Positions 24,972 through 38,300 of a stretch of 64,000 nucleotides of DNA are shown piece after piece. Position 1 is the first letter of the stretch, and each line of letters opens with the position of its first letter. The notes under the pieces were generated by a model. It did not search any database. It saw only the letters and a program-made list of their open reading frames with translations, and had not been told where the DNA came from. The translations under genes and the position numbers were made by a program. Origin of the DNA: Chitinasiproducens palmae (lineage in GTDB: Bacteria; Pseudomonadota; Gammaproteobacteria; Burkholderiales; Burkholderiaceae). The stretch lies in NCBI RefSeq assembly GCF_900095735.1, contig NZ_FNLO01000002.1, positions 261,626 through 325,625 of the forward strand, read 5' to 3'.

Positions 24972-26477
24972 TCACCAGTACCCCAGCACCTTCCACCACA
25001 TGACGCCGAGCGTTGCATAAATCGCCAGCTCGATGACACACATGATGAAGCCCACCCGCCACCAGGTCCCCAACGGCACGTAGCCGCTGCCGAAGATGAT
25101 CGGCGACGTGCCGGTGGCGTAATGCGTCAGCGTCATCATGATGGTGGAGCCCGCCGCCATCATCAGCAGGAAGGGCATCAGATACTCGGGCGGTACCAGC
25201 GCGACACCGACGGTCAGGAAGGCCAGCAACATCGCGCTGATGTGCGCGGTCGTGCTCGCGAAGAAATAATGCGAGAACACGAAGAGCAGGACCAGCAGCG
25301 CGGCGGCCCACTGCCAGCTCATGCCAGCGGACGCGATGCCGCTCTGCAGCATGTCGGAGAACCACTTGATCACGCCGGTCTTGTTCAATTGTTCGGCCAT
25401 CATGACCAGCGCGCCGAACCAGATCAAGGTATCCCATGCGCTCTTCTCGGACAACACGTCGTCCCAGTCGATCGTGCCGGTGATGATCAGAATGAACAGG
25501 CCGAGGAACGCGACGACGGTCGGATCGAGCGTCAAGGCTGGACCGAACAGCATCGCCGGCACATTGGCCCACAGCAGCAGCAGGATCGCGAAGGTGCCGA
25601 TCATGACCTTCTCGCTGCCGGACACCGGGCCCATCGCCTTCAACTCGGCGCGGGCATAGTCGATCGCGCCGGGCGTGGCCTTCACTTCGGGCGGCGCCAG
25701 CACGGCAAGCAGCAGTGGCATCAGCAGCAGACAGGCCAGTCCTGGCAGCAGCATGCAGAGCGCCCAGGTGGTCCACGAAAGATGGAAGCTCTGCTTCGTG
25801 ACGCGCGCCACGTAGTCGACGACCAGCGGGTTGGGCGCCGTCGCGGTGATGAACATGCCCGACGTGATCGTGTTCGCATGCATGTTGACGAGCGACAGGT
25901 AGGTGCCCATCTTGCGTTCGGTGCCCTGCGCCGGATCGGAACCGAAGGCGCTGGCGATCGAGCGCATGATCGGATGTACGATGCCGCCGCCGCGCGCCGT
26001 ATTGCTCGGTGTGAACGGCGCGAGCACGAGTTCGCAGACGGTCAAGCCATAGCCGATGCCGATCGTCTTGCGGCCCAGCAACGAGATGAAGAGCAAGCCG
26101 ATGCGCTTGCCGAGTCCCGTTTTCTTCAGCCCGCGCGAGACCAGCACCGCGACCACGATCAGCCAGATCAGCGGATTGGCGAGACTTGACAGTGCATCGG
26201 CGATCGCCGCCTTGGACGACGTGGCGGTGACCTGGGAAAGCGCCACGATGGTCATCGCCATCATCGCCATCACGCCGATCGGCATCACCTTCAGGATGAT
26301 CGCCACGATCGTGGTCAGGAAGATCGCCAGCAACGCCCACGCCTTGGGGGTCAGGCCAGCCGGCACGGGCAGCAGCAGCATGACCAGCAGGAACACCGTG
26401 GTGACCGCCGCCGGCAGCAGCCGGAACGGCACGTGGTCCTGGAAGTATTTGAAGATGGCGTTGAGCCGTCCGATCAT
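24972..26477 (-). CDS. DASS-family dicarboxylate transporter (CitT/TtdT-like)
   Basis: 501 residues with about 12 hydrophobic segments. DASS signatures are present: APFTPSNTARGGGIVHPI (the first SNT substrate loop), NMHANTITSGMFITATAPNP, FASTTAHISAM and THYATGTSPIIFGSGYV (the second loop). The family exchanges or co-transports citrate, succinate, tartrate, malate or 2-oxoglutarate. It is the first gene of the minus-strand operon with the Fe-S, flavin and NuoF-like subunits, which indicates that the reductase substrate or product is a di- or tricarboxylate. Confidence 0.92.
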   Translation of the reverse strand: MIGRLNAIFKYFQDHVPFRLLPAAVTTVFLLVMLLLPVPAGLTPKAWALLAIFLTTIVAIILKVMPIGVMAMMAMTIVALSQVTATSSKAAIADALSSLANPLIWLIVVAVLVSRGLKKTGLGKRIGLLFISLLGRKTIGIGYGLTVCELVLAPFTPSNTARGGGIVHPIMRSIASAFGSDPAQGTERKMGTYLSLVNMHANTITSGMFITATAPNPLVVDYVARVTKQSFHLSWTTWALCMLLPGLACLLLMPLLLAVLAPPEVKATPGAIDYARAELKAMGPVSGSEKVMIGTFAILLLLWANVPAMLFGPALTLDPTVVAFLGLFILIITGTIDWDDVLSEKSAWDTLIWFGALVMMAEQLNKTGVIKWFSDMLQSGIASAGMSWQWAAALLVLLFVFSHYFFASTTAHISAMLLAFLTVGVALVPPEYLMPFLLMMAAGSTIMMTLTHYATGTSPIIFGSGYVPLGTWWRVGFIMCVIELAIYATLGVMWWKVLGYW

Positions 26478-26910
26478 CGCAGTTTCCGTTGATGTGAGTC
26501 AGGCAGGCGGGTTGCCGGTGCTGCGTCGCCGTGGCCGGCGCGTGCCGGCCGGTGCGGACAAGTCTGGGCGACAGCGATGCCGCGCCGCGCGGCCACAGCG
26601 GCCGACACCCGCGTTTTCCTGAAAAGAATAAGGCGAAGCTTACTGCGTCTTCGCTGGCAAGCCCGTGACAAAGCGCAAACTCATGCGCTTTCGTGGCGCG
26701 GCCAAAGCGCGCGCATCGGTGCGCAAAGCCGCCTTTGCTGCCGTCGACGGCGCGTCGCGACCTGGACCGGCAACTGAGCGTGACGGCCGGCCGACGCCGC
26801 CGTACCCGTCGGTACCCGTCGGTATCCGTCGGTATCTGTCAGTACCCGTCGGTACCCGTCGATACCCGCCAGCCGATCGCCTACCTGCCGACCGGCCCCC
26901 GCCACCAGTA
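26478..26910. other. Divergent gap between transporter and kdp operon
   Basis: No supported gene. It holds the 10-bp tandem repeat at 26801-26870; the KdpE-like site follows directly. Promoters of both divergent operons must lie here, but no confident sigma-70 pair was found. Confidence 0.5.
26801..26870. repeat. 10-bp tandem repeat, seven units
   Basis: Units of CGTACCCGTC / GGTACCCGTC / GGTATCCGTC type repeated seven times, about 40 bases upstream of the KdpE-like site. The ~10-bp period matches one DNA helical turn. Confidence 0.9.
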
Positions 26911-26928
26911 TTTACGCGATTTTTACGC
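26911..26928 (+). promoter_or_regulatory. Putative KdpE box
   Basis: Direct repeat TTTACGC-N4-TTTACGC with 11-bp period, 48 bases before the first ORF of the operon. The E. coli kdp operator as I recall it has the same geometry (TTTATAC-N4-TTTACAC). KdpE is encoded at the end of the operon. Confidence 0.6.
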
Positions 26929-26975
26929 GCGCTCCCCTAAGCTCGGCGCCATCACCGATCGACACAGGAGCTTCC

Positions 26976-27128
26976 ATGGACGTGGTGTACGTCGCAGGCA
27001 TTGTTGCCTGCACAGGTCTCATCGCCGCACTGATTCGACTGTGCGTGCGCCTGAGCCGAATCCGGCAGGTCGGCGTCGCCGCGGCGCCCGTCACACCACG
27101 CGTGACGGCCGAGACGAGGCGCCCATGA
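26976..27128 (+). CDS. Small membrane protein preceding kdpF
   Basis: 50 codons, AGGAG five bases upstream of the ATG. One hydrophobic helix ([20 protein letters not shown]) is followed by a basic, hydrophilic tail. Its stop overlaps the kdpF start (ATGA), so it is translationally coupled to the operon. Similar one-helix ORFs occur before kdpF in other proteobacteria. The function is unknown; it could be an accessory or leader peptide of the Kdp pump. Confidence 0.7.
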   Translation: MDVVYVAGIVACTGLIAALIRLCVRLSRIRQVGVAAAPVTPRVTAETRRP

Positions 27129-27213
27129 ACTGGATGCTATGGCTGGCGGGCGGTACGACCGCGCTGATCCTGGCGTACCTGATCTATGCCCTCCTGAACG
27201 CGGAGCACCTCGA

Positions 27214-27217
<4 letters not shown>
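27125..27217 (+). CDS. kdpF: Potassium-transporting ATPase subunit KdpF
   Basis: 30-residue single-helix peptide ([20 protein letters not shown] then [10 protein letters not shown]), the normal size and pattern of KdpF, which stabilises the KdpABC complex. It overlaps the preceding small ORF and kdpA by four bases on each side. Confidence 0.92.
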
Positions 27218-29022
<1,805 letters not shown>

Positions 29023-29025
29023 GTC

Positions 29026-31158
29026 ATGGGAAACAAAATGTCTGCAACGCAGCGCCGGCCGGCCGGCGCCATGTTCGATCGCACCTTGCTCGGACCGGCT
29101 GCCGCCGCGGCCGTGCGCAAGCTCGCGCCCCGCCACCAGTTGCGCAATCCAGTGATGTTCTGCGTCTACGTCGGCAGCATCCTCTGCACGGTGCTGTGGG
29201 TCGCGGCGCTGCGTGGCCAGGCCGAGGCCCCGGCGGGATTCATCCTCGCGGTCGCCCTGTGGCTATGGTTCACCGTGCTGTTCGCGAATTTCGCCGAGGC
29301 GCTTGCCGAGGGACGCGCGAAGGCACAGGCCGCTTCGTTGCGCCAGGCAAAGCGCGACGTGATGGCCAAGCGCCTGACCGGTTCGGACTGGCGCACGGCG
29401 CCCGCCGGTCGTCCCGCAATCGAGGTCACGACGGCCACGGCGCTGCGGCGCGGTCATCTTGTGCTGATCGAGGCCGGGGATGTGGTGCCGGCGGATGGCG
29501 AGGTGCGCGACGGCATCGCATCCGTCGACGAATCCGCGATCACCGGCGAGTCCGCCCCGGTCGTGCGCGCCGCCGGCGGCGACTTCTCATCGGTCACCGG
29601 TGGTACGCGCGTGCTGTCGGACTGGATCGTGGTCGAGGTCACGGTGAACCCCGGCGAAGCCTTTCTCGACCGGATGATCGCGATGGTCGAAGGCGCGAAG
29701 CGCCAGAAGACACCGAACGAAATCGCGCTGACGATTCTGCTGGTGGCGCTCACCATCGTGATGCTGCTGGCCACCGCGACGCTGCGCCCGTTCTCCGAAT
29801 TCTCGGTGTACGCCGCCCACGCGCTCGGCATGCCGGGCGAGGTGGTGTCGATCACTGCGTTGATCGCGCTGCTGGTTTGCCTGATTCCCACCACCATCGG
29901 CGGCCTGCTGTCGGCAATTGGCGTCGCCGGCATGAGCCGCATGATGGCAGCCAATGTGATTGCCACTTCCGGCCGCGCGATCGAAGCGGCGGGCGACGTC
30001 GACGTGCTGCTGCTCGACAAGACCGGTACCATCACGCTCGGCAACCGGCAGGCCAGCGCCCTGCTTGCCGCACCCGGCATCGACGCCGCACAGCTCGCCG
30101 CAGCGGCCCGCCTTGCGTCGCTGGCCGACGAGACGCCCGAAGGGCGCAGCATCGTCACGCTTGCCAATGCGCAGGGCCCGCTCGAACCCGCCCGCGCGGT
30201 CGGCGCCGCGGGCGCGTTCATCCCGTTTTCCGCGCATACGCGGATGAGCGGTGTCGATCTTGCCGACCGTCAGATCCGCAAGGGCGCCGCCGATGCGGTG
30301 AGACAGCATGTGCTGTCGCGCGGCGGACGCTTTCCGGAACCGGTGCAGCAGACGGTCGACGAGGTGGCACGGCGCGGCAGCACACCCTTGGTGGTCGCCG
30401 AGACCGTCGACGCCTCGACGCGCGTCCTGGGTGTGATCGAGCTCAAGGACGTCGTCAAACACGGGATCCGCGAGCGCTTCGCCGAATTGCGCAGGATGGG
30501 CATACGCACGGTGATGGTGACCGGCGACAACCGGCTCACCGCGGCGGCGATCGCAGCCGAAGCCGGGGTCGATGACTTCCTCGCCGAAGCGACGCCGGAA
30601 ACCAAGCTGGCGACGATCCGCGCGCAGCAGTCCGAGGGACGTCTGGTGGCGATGACCGGCGATGGCACGAACGATGCCCCGGCGCTAGCACAGGCCGATG
30701 TCGCGGTGGCGATGAACACCGGCACGCAGGCCGCGAAGGAGGCGGGCAACATGGTCGACCTGGACTCGAATCCGACCAAGCTCATCGAGATCGTCGAGAT
30801 CGGCAAGCAAATGCTGATGACGCGCGGCTCGCTCACCACGTTCTCCATCGCCAATGACGTCGCGAAGTACTTCGCAATCGTGCCGGCCGCCTTTGCAACG
30901 ACCTACCCGGCGCTGAACGCGCTCAACGTGATGCACCTGGCCACGCCGGCTTCGGCCATCCTGTCCGCGGTGATCTTCAATGCGTTGATCATCGTGCTGT
31001 TGATTCCGCTGGCGCTGCGCGGCATCCCTTACCGGGTCCTCGACGCAGCGGGTCTGTTGCGTCGCAACCTGCTGATCTACGGCCTGGGCGGTCTGCTCGT
31101 GCCGTTCGCCGGCATCAAGTTGATCGACCTGCTGCTGAGTGCGTGCGGCCTTGCATAA
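29026..31158 (+). CDS. kdpB: Potassium-transporting P-type ATPase subunit KdpB
   Basis: 710 residues. P-type ATPase motifs: TGES (actuator domain, ITGESAPV), the phosphorylated aspartate in [10 protein letters not shown] (Asp331), [10 protein letters not shown] and the hinge [12 protein letters not shown]. It hydrolyses ATP to drive high-affinity K+ uptake through KdpA. Starts three bases after the kdpA stop; a second in-frame ATG lies four codons on. Length is normal for the family. Confidence 0.98.
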   Translation: MGNKMSATQRRPAGAMFDRTLLGPAAAAAVRKLAPRHQLRNPVMFCVYVGSILCTVLWVAALRGQAEAPAGFILAVALWLWFTVLFANFAEALAEGRAKAQAASLRQAKRDVMAKRLTGSDWRTAPAGRPAIEVTTATALRRGHLVLIEAGDVVPADGEVRDGIASVDESAITGESAPVVRAAGGDFSSVTGGTRVLSDWIVVEVTVNPGEAFLDRMIAMVEGAKRQKTPNEIALTILLVALTIVMLLATATLRPFSEFSVYAAHALGMPGEVVSITALIALLVCLIPTTIGGLLSAIGVAGMSRMMAANVIATSGRAIEAAGDVDVLLLDKTGTITLGNRQASALLAAPGIDAAQLAAAARLASLADETPEGRSIVTLANAQGPLEPARAVGAAGAFIPFSAHTRMSGVDLADRQIRKGAADAVRQHVLSRGGRFPEPVQQTVDEVARRGSTPLVVAETVDASTRVLGVIELKDVVKHGIRERFAELRRMGIRTVMVTGDNRLTAAAIAAEAGVDDFLAEATPETKLATIRAQQSEGRLVAMTGDGTNDAPALAQADVAVAMNTGTQAAKEAGNMVDLDSNPTKLIEIVEIGKQMLMTRGSLTTFSIANDVAKYFAIVPAAFATTYPALNALNVMHLATPASAILSAVIFNALIIVLLIPLALRGIPYRVLDAAGLLRRNLLIYGLGGLLVPFAGIKLIDLLLSACGLA

Positions 31159-31201
31159 GGGCCGCCGAATCCGCCGTCTCCCGATATTCCAGAGGTTCGC
31201 C

Positions 31202-31789
31202 ATGCGATCAATCATTCGTCCGGTGTGCGTCGTCTTCGCCGCGCTCCTGCTGCTCACCGGCGCCGCCTACCCGGCGCTGGTCACGGCCATCGCGCAACTC
31301 GCCTTTCCCTCGCAGGCCAACGGCAGCCTGCTGCGCCGCGCCGACGGGCAGGCGGTCGGCTCGGCCCTGATCGGCCAGTCCTTCGACGCGCCGGGCTATT
31401 TCTGGGGCCGTCCATCGGCCACCGCGCCCATGCCCTACAATGCACAGGGATCGAGCGGCTCCAACCTCGGCCCGACCAATCCGGCACTGACCCATGTCGC
31501 CGAGGCGCGCATCGCGGCGCTGCGAGACAGCGGCGGTGCCGCGGCGTCCGCGCCGGTCCCGGTCGATCTGGTCACCGCGTCGGCGAGCGGACTCGATCCC
31601 GAAATTTCGCCGGCCGCCGCCCGCTATCAAACGGCGCGCGTGGCCGCTGCCCGCCACCTGTCGCGCGAGACCGTCGACGAGATGATAGAAAGAAACACGC
31701 GCAAGCCGTGGCTCGGTCTCTTTGGCGAGGCCGGCGTCAACGTGCTCAAGCTGAATCTCGAACTGGACGCCGCCGTCAGCCCGCGATGA
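31202..31789 (+). CDS. kdpC: Potassium-transporting ATPase subunit KdpC
   Basis: 195 residues from ATG 31202. One N-terminal transmembrane helix (residues ~8-30, [20 protein letters not shown]) is followed by the periplasmic-side domain with [17 protein letters not shown] and NLGPTNPAL, and the C-terminal [10 protein letters not shown]. KdpC stabilises the complex and aids K+ binding. Its stop overlaps the kdpD start, coupling pump and sensor genes. Confidence 0.97.
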   Translation: MRSIIRPVCVVFAALLLLTGAAYPALVTAIAQLAFPSQANGSLLRRADGQAVGSALIGQSFDAPGYFWGRPSATAPMPYNAQGSSGSNLGPTNPALTHVAEARIAALRDSGGAAASAPVPVDLVTASASGLDPEISPAAARYQTARVAAARHLSRETVDEMIERNTRKPWLGLFGEAGVNVLKLNLELDAAVSPR

Positions 31790-34584
31790 ACCGTCCGGAT
31801 CCCGACCAACTGCTCGATCTGCTGCAACGCAATGAAGCACGTCGCCGTCGCGGCAAGCTGAAGCTGTTCTTTGGCGCGTCGGCAGGCGTCGGCAAGACCT
31901 ACGCGATGCTGCAGGCCGCCCGACAGCGGCAGCGGGAAGGCACCGACGTGGTGGCCGGCATCGTCGAGACGCACGGACGCGCCGAGACGGCGGCCCTGCT
32001 GGCCGGACTCGAATGCATGCCGCGCCGGCTTGCCGCGCAGGACGGCGGCAGCTCCGGCGAGCTCGATCTCGATGCGGTCCTCGCGCGACGCCCGGCTCTG
32101 GCCCTGATCGATGAACTGGCGCACAGCAATGTCGCCAACTCGCGTCATCGCAAGCGCTGGCAGGACGTTGAAGAATTACTCGACGCTGGCATCGACGTGT
32201 ACGCCACGCTGAACGTCCAGCATCTCGAAAGCCTGAACGATGTCGTCGGCGGCATCACGCAGATTCGCGTCAACGAGACCGTGCCCGACCGCATCTTCGA
32301 GCAGGCCGACGAGATTGCGCTGGTGGACCTGCCGGTCGAAGAGCTGCTCGAGCGGTTCCGCCACGGCAAGGTCTACGTGCCGGCGCAGGCCGAACGTGCG
32401 ATGCAGCACTTCTTCCGGCCCGGCAATCTGATCGCACTGCGCGAGCTGGCGCTGCGCCGTACCGCGGACCGGGTCGACGCGCAAATGCGCGAATATCGAG
32501 CGGATCGGGGCATCGACCGTGTCTGGCAGGCGCACGATCGCGTGATGGTTTGCATCGGCCCAGGCGCCAACGGCAATGCACTGGTGCGTTCGGCGGCACG
32601 GCTGGCCGCGGGCCTGCGCTGCGACTGGCTCGCCGTGCACGTTCAGACACCGCGCCAGGAGCGGCGCGCCGATGCAGCACGCGCTCAGCCGCTTGCCGCG
32701 CTCAAGCTCGCCGGCGAAATGGGCGCCGAGAGCGTCACTCTGGCCGGCGTAGACGCCGTCGCCACGCTGCTCGACTATGCGAAGGCACGCAATGTCAACC
32801 GGCTCGTGGTGGGGGCATCCCGCCGCCATCCCTGGCGACGAGCTTTCGAGCAACGACTCGCGGGTGGGACCGATGGGCTCGACGTGACGATCGTACGGCC
32901 TCGCGAAATGACGCGCGCCAGCATCGCCGCGCCGCCCCCTGCACTGCCGAAACCGCGCTCCGGTGTACGCGCCTACCTCTGGGCGTGCGGCGTCTGGGCC
33001 GCGGTCACCGCGCTGGCAAGCGTCGTCGAAGCGCACTTCGATCTGTCCAACCTGGTCATGCTCTACCTGCTCGGCGTGGTGTTCAGCGCCGCGCGGCTCG
33101 GGCGCGGCCCCGGCATCCTGCAATCCCTGCTGGGCGTGGCGGCATTCGATTTCTTCTTCGTGCCACCACGCCTGTCGTTCACCATCGCCGACACGCAATA
33201 CCTGCTGACTTTCGTCGTGCTGCTCGCGACGTCGCTGTTGATCAGCCACCTGACCGCGAACCTCCAGGCCGAGGCGCGTTTCGCGCGCGAGCGAGAGAAG
33301 CGCAGCGCGGCGCTCTACGCGTTGTCCGGCGAACTGGGCGCCGCGCTGGAAACCGAGCAGATCGTCGCGGTCGGCATCCGGCACGTCGCCGAAGTGTTCG
33401 CGGCGCGCGCCTTGATACTGCTGCCGGACGGCAGCGACCGGATCCGGCAGACACTCGACCTCGCGGAGCCGGGCGTGCGGGCGTGGGCACCGCCGCCCGA
33501 CGCGCTGGACGTCGACATCGCGCAATGGGTCTATGACCAGGAAAAGCCGGCCGGCCAGGGCACCGACACGCTGCCGGCCAGCGTCATGCGCTACATCCCG
33601 CTGAAGGCCCCCATGCGCACCCGCGGTGTGCTCGCGCTGCAATTGCGGTCCAGCGATCTGCTCGCGGTGCCGGAGCAGAAGCGCATGCTCGACACCTTCG
33701 CCGCCCAGATCGCGCTCGCGCTGGAACGCGTGCACTACTCGGCGATTGCCCGCGACGCACTGGTCAGCATGGAATCGGAGCGACTGCGCAACACGGTGCT
33801 CTCGGCCGTCTCGCACGATCTGCGCACGCCGCTCACCGCCATCGTCGGTCTGGCGACGATGTTGGCCGGGTCGGTGCAGACCGGGGACGCACACGCGCGC
33901 GTCGCGTTGACCGACGCGATTCGGGATGAAGCCGAACGCATGAACGGGATCGTCACCAATCTACTGGACATGGCCCGCCTGCAAGCGGGCGACCTGCGCG
34001 CCAACCGGCAGTGGGTGCTGCTCGATGAGATCATCGGCACCGCGCTGCGCGCCGGGCGTCGTCAGTTGGGCAAGCGCGCGGTCCGGGTCAGTCTGCCGCA
34101 CGATCTGCCACTATTGCGCCTTGACGCGGTACTGTTGGAACGCGTGTTCGCCAATCTGTTCGAAAATTTCGCGAAGTACACGCCGGACGGCGCCACGCTC
34201 CAAATCAATGCCGCCCGGCAAGAGACCACGACGGGCGACGAGGTCAGGGTGACGCTCGCCGACGACGGCCCGGGGTTGCCGGTCGCTGGCGACGCGCAGT
34301 CGGCGCCGGGCACGGCGAGCACGATGAGCCCGCCTGACCGAGACACATCCGGCGCCGCGCGTCTCTTCGAGAAGTTTGCTCGCGGCCAGGCCGAATCGGC
34401 CATCCCCGGCATCGGCCTCGGCCTGGCGATCTGCCGGGCGATCGTGGAAGCGCATGGCGGCCGGATCGGCGCGTGCAATCGCGAACGCGCCGATGGCAGC
34501 GTCGCCGGCGCGATGTTCTGGCTGACCCTCCCGGTGGCGTCGGTACCGCCGATGGCGCCCGCCATCGAAGGAGAACTGGCATGA
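31786..34584 (+). CDS. kdpD: Osmosensitive K+ sensor histidine kinase KdpD
   Basis: 932 residues. N-terminal KdpD domain with the Walker-A-like GASAGVGKT (about residue 30) and ELAHSN; a USP-like domain (~250-370); four hydrophobic segments around residues 395-490; a GAF-like region; then HisKA with the phosphorylated His677 ([11 protein letters not shown]) and the ATPase domain ([23 protein letters not shown]). It responds to K+ limitation by phosphorylating KdpE. The gene is coupled to kdpC and kdpE by four-base overlaps or near overlaps. All key residues are present. Confidence 0.97.
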   Translation: MNRPDPDQLLDLLQRNEARRRRGKLKLFFGASAGVGKTYAMLQAARQRQREGTDVVAGIVETHGRAETAALLAGLECMPRRLAAQDGGSSGELDLDAVLARRPALALIDELAHSNVANSRHRKRWQDVEELLDAGIDVYATLNVQHLESLNDVVGGITQIRVNETVPDRIFEQADEIALVDLPVEELLERFRHGKVYVPAQAERAMQHFFRPGNLIALRELALRRTADRVDAQMREYRADRGIDRVWQAHDRVMVCIGPGANGNALVRSAARLAAGLRCDWLAVHVQTPRQERRADAARAQPLAALKLAGEMGAESVTLAGVDAVATLLDYAKARNVNRLVVGASRRHPWRRAFEQRLAGGTDGLDVTIVRPREMTRASIAAPPPALPKPRSGVRAYLWACGVWAAVTALASVVEAHFDLSNLVMLYLLGVVFSAARLGRGPGILQSLLGVAAFDFFFVPPRLSFTIADTQYLLTFVVLLATSLLISHLTANLQAEARFAREREKRSAALYALSGELGAALETEQIVAVGIRHVAEVFAARALILLPDGSDRIRQTLDLAEPGVRAWAPPPDALDVDIAQWVYDQEKPAGQGTDTLPASVMRYIPLKAPMRTRGVLALQLRSSDLLAVPEQKRMLDTFAAQIALALERVHYSAIARDALVSMESERLRNTVLSAVSHDLRTPLTAIVGLATMLAGSVQTGDAHARVALTDAIRDEAERMNGIVTNLLDMARLQAGDLRANRQWVLLDEIIGTALRAGRRQLGKRAVRVSLPHDLPLLRLDAVLLERVFANLFENFAKYTPDGATLQINAARQETTTGDEVRVTLADDGPGLPVAGDAQSAPGTASTMSPPDRDTSGAARLFEKFARGQAESAIPGIGLGLAICRAIVEAHGGRIGACNRERADGSVAGAMFWLTLPVASVPPMAPAIEGELA

Positions 34585-35279
34585 GCGAACCTCGCAACCG
34601 AATTCTCGTGGTCGAGGACGACGTACACATCGCGCGTTTCGTCGCCAGTTCGCTGGAGCAAGCGGGATTCGCCGTGCACCTTGCCGACACAGGGCGGGCG
34701 GGGGTGACCAATGCCGGCACCCGTCGTCCGGATCTCGTCATCGTCGACCTGGGCCTGCCGGATATCGACGGTCTGACCGTCATCAAGGAACTCCGTGCCT
34801 GGACCGGCCTGCCGATTGTCGTGCTGTCCGCGCGCAGCCAAGAGCCGGAGAAGGTCGCGGCCCTCGATGCGGGCGCCGACGACTACCTGACCAAACCGTT
34901 CGGCGTGCCAGAGCTGCTCGCGCGCGTCCGCGCGCATCTGCGGCGGCGCAATCAGTCGAGCCAGAGTGCATCGCCGTTGGTGCGCTTCGGCGAAGTGATC
35001 GTCGACCTCTCGCTGCAGCAGGTCAGCCGCAACGGCGAGGCAGTGCACCTGACGCCCGTCGAGTACCGGCTGCTGGCCGTCCTTGCGCGGGAAAGCGGCC
35101 GGGTGCTGACGCACCGTCAGCTGATGCGCGAGGTATGGGGGCCGTCGCATGTCGAGGACCACCACTACCTGCGAATCTACGCGGCGCGTCTACGTCAGAA
35201 GCTCGAACGCGATCCCACGTGTCCTGAACACATCGTCACGGAGACCGCGGTCGGTTATCGGCTGGCCGGCGCCGCTTGA
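34581..35279 (+). CDS. kdpE: Response regulator KdpE
   Basis: 232 residues. An OmpR-type regulator: receiver domain with VEDD (residues 11-14), phospho-acceptor Asp56 (VDLGLPD) and the lysine of LTKPF; winged-helix DNA-binding domain from about residue 130 (LTPVEYRLLAVLARESGRVL, then VETAVGYR-type C-terminus). It activates the kdp operon, probably through the direct repeat at 26911-26928. Preceded by a GGAG ribosome site. Confidence 0.97.
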   Translation: MSEPRNRILVVEDDVHIARFVASSLEQAGFAVHLADTGRAGVTNAGTRRPDLVIVDLGLPDIDGLTVIKELRAWTGLPIVVLSARSQEPEKVAALDAGADDYLTKPFGVPELLARVRAHLRRRNQSSQSASPLVRFGEVIVDLSLQQVSRNGEAVHLTPVEYRLLAVLARESGRVLTHRQLMREVWGPSHVEDHHYLRIYAARLRQKLERDPTCPEHIVTETAVGYRLAGAA

Positions 35280-35363
35280 CTCGCCGGCTGCGTCACCGAC
35301 GGTGCACCGTTAGCCACACGAAGCCAGGGCGGCCACCTGGCCACCGCAGCGGCATGACGCGCC

Positions 35364-38300
35364 TCATCGCGACGGTTCGCGCGCCCCTTGCCGGATCATC
35401 GCATCCTCCAGCAAGGCCACGCGCCGCATTGCGCTGATTCGCTGATCGATGTCGCTGGGCCATTCCGCCTCCGCGTACAACGCGCCATTGATCCGCAGGG
35501 GCTCCGACGGTCCCACTTCATCGAGGATGTGCTGCTCGAGCGCGGCACCGAGCGAGCGGCCTTCCGCCACGCCAGTGGCCGGCCCGAGCACGTTGAGGTC
35601 GTACAGCATCAGATCGACCACGCCGGATATCACGGCTCGCACGCTGGTGATGCGTTGCATGCCCAGCGAGGTGGCAATGAACCGATGCGTGCCGAGGTCG
35701 ATCATGCGATGGCCGTAGTCCACCGGCAGCGACATGCGACGTCCGCCCCGGTCGGCCAGGCCGGCGCCTTCGCCCGGCACCAGCTCGGTGCGCTTCACGA
35801 ACGTCCAAGGGCGACAGGTGCGGGTCGAATGGCACCACGCACTGAGGAGCATGCGGAAGGTCTGCGATCGTTCCGTCGCGCCTTCGAGGATCCCCAGCGC
35901 CGTGCTTTCCAGCAAGGCGGACGTGGTGAAACGCGGTGGAAATCGGCTTAGCCAGGTCGACAGCGCATGTTCGCCCGGTGGGTTCGCGGTGCTGGCGGTC
36001 ACCAACTGCTGCCATGCCTTCACCACTGCACTGTCGCCGACTTTCCTGCCGAGTGCCATTCTGGTCTGCGCATCGACTTTGAGGCCGCTTACCCAGACGC
36101 GGTCGAGGCGGTCATTTTCGGTATGCAGTTGCGCAAGCGCCGGGTCTCGCCGCCTGGCCATCACTGCCTGACGGGTCGCGTCCCCCACGGGACCCGCGAG
36201 ATACATGGTGCGTTCGGGCGAGCCGTCGCCACACTCCTGCAGAATCCGATCGGTGATGTAGACGACCGGCCCGCGCTGGCCAGCCATTTCCTCGTAGGTG
36301 GCATCCAACGCCTGTTGCGCCGCCTCCAGATTGCGTCGTCCCTGTTCGACCCGCCGCTGAAGCAGCGTGCTCGCGCCTGGGGCGACCTCCGTCGCCGTGG
36401 CGTCGAGTTCGGCGCTCATGCGGCGGACCTCCACCTCCTGCTGGACGCACGCAGTCTGCACTGGCGTGTCGCGCAGTCCGGTGAGACCGTGCACCCACTC
36501 GTGCAGCACCGCACGGCGATAGCGCATCGCTTGCGGCCCCGCGACGCTCATGTACTGCACATTTGCAAGATCCGGGCGCAAGCCCAGCGTGATGCGGTTT
36601 TCCTCCAGCGCACTGTCCTCGGCAAAGATCGCCTGGAAGCGGCTTTTCTCGTTGACGGAGACGACCCAGGCCTGCCTGTGCGCGGCCGCCAACAAACGCC
36701 GGAAACTTGGACTGCTATCTCGCGCTTCAGCGAACATCGCGCGCAGCATCTCGGCATGTTCGGACGACGTGCCCTGCTCCAACGCAAAGAAATCGTCGAA
36801 GCGTGCTTCGGCCACAGCCGCCGCGTCGTCGAAATGAGCCAGCCCGTTGAGCCAGCCGCTGGTCGCGCGTACGGTAAAGCGGTCGTGCAGCGCCGGTGGC
36901 GAGGTTTGCAGCGTCTCGAGTTCGATGCGCTGCAGGCGATCGGTCGCCGGCTCGTGCGCAACAACGGTGTCGCGCCTGATGCCGGTGGGGGACTGTTCGT
37001 CCAATTCGCGATACACCGCGCCGACGCGCCGGAGGCGTTTCGCGGACTGCTCCGCAGCGACGACCGATTCGCGAATCTCACTGTCGGCCAGGATCGCGCC
37101 GCTGCCGCGCAACGCCGCCTTCACCTCATTGGTGAAACATTTCTCAAAGGTCACGCCATACATATCCGCCACGGAGAGCAGCAAAAAACCGCCGTCAATC
37201 AGTGCGCCAGCCAGATCGCGCTGCTTGTAGTCGTCGTACAACGACGGCAGCGCGCCGACGATCGGCAACAGCCCGAGCAGCGTGCCAGGCGTCAGGACCG
37301 GACCGCCCGCGGTTGCTGGCGGCTTCGCGGTGGATGCCAGGATGTGCGCGCGTGTCGCCACGTTGCCAGGCTTGCGGAAGCGGCCGCCCTCCTCGCGCAG
37401 GCTTTCGCGCGCGCGGGCTAGCAGGCTGGGTTGCGCGAGCACTGCATCGCGGAAACGATTGGCTTGCCGCTGCAAGTCCGCCCGATCATCCTGTTCCGCG
37501 CGCCGCAGGCGCAGGTCCGCTGCCGCGTCCTGCCATGGCACGTCGAGCCATGCCGTCAGATTTCGGAACGCAGCGGCATCGCCGCGCGCCGACGCATTCA
37601 TCGCCTCCTGAAGCGTCCACAGCGTGTCGAGCGGCAACAACGCCTGGAGGCGTTCATCGAAGTTCGTCGCAATGAGGTCGAAGTGCGCCGACGGTGTGGT
37701 GTAGAACGAAAAGGAATGGCGATCTCCTGCCACGCACCAGCGCTGCAACCGGTCGATCTCGGCCTGGTCGCGTTCGCCGTCCGGCGCGGCCTGTGCCAGT
37801 GCCAGTTGCTCGGGCACATCGTCACGCAGGAACGTCACCCACTGCACGAGGGCGTGGTCGGAAAGCGCCTCGCGCATCGGTGGCAACCGGGCGAGCGCCG
37901 CGTCAAGCCAGCTAGACCGTGTCGACGGACTGGCCATGTGCAGGCGCAGCAGTGGCCATACTTTCGGAAACAACGTGTCGCTCCATAACTGCCGAACCTG
38001 CGGCAGCGAGAGCGGTTCGAGCCCGTCCGAATAGGCGAGGTGGAGCGCGGCCAGCCAACCCGGGTGGATGTCGCGACCTTCGTGATCCGGACTCCGCCCG
38101 CTGATTGCTGCGCGGAGCGCGTTCACGCGCGCCGGGTTGGTATCCGCCGACAGCACGCCAGGGTTGTTCGACGCAAGCAGCGCAAGCACGCTGTCAAGGG
38201 AATGCGCCAGCGTGCCGATGTGATGCTTGCGGTCGACGATTTCGCGGGACGGGTTGAGCGCGCTGCAGGTTGTGCCGGGATAGTACGTGGCCGCTTCGTC

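Noticed and set aside
32176-33894. 572-codon minus-strand frame
   Set aside because: Antisense to kdpD, no domain.
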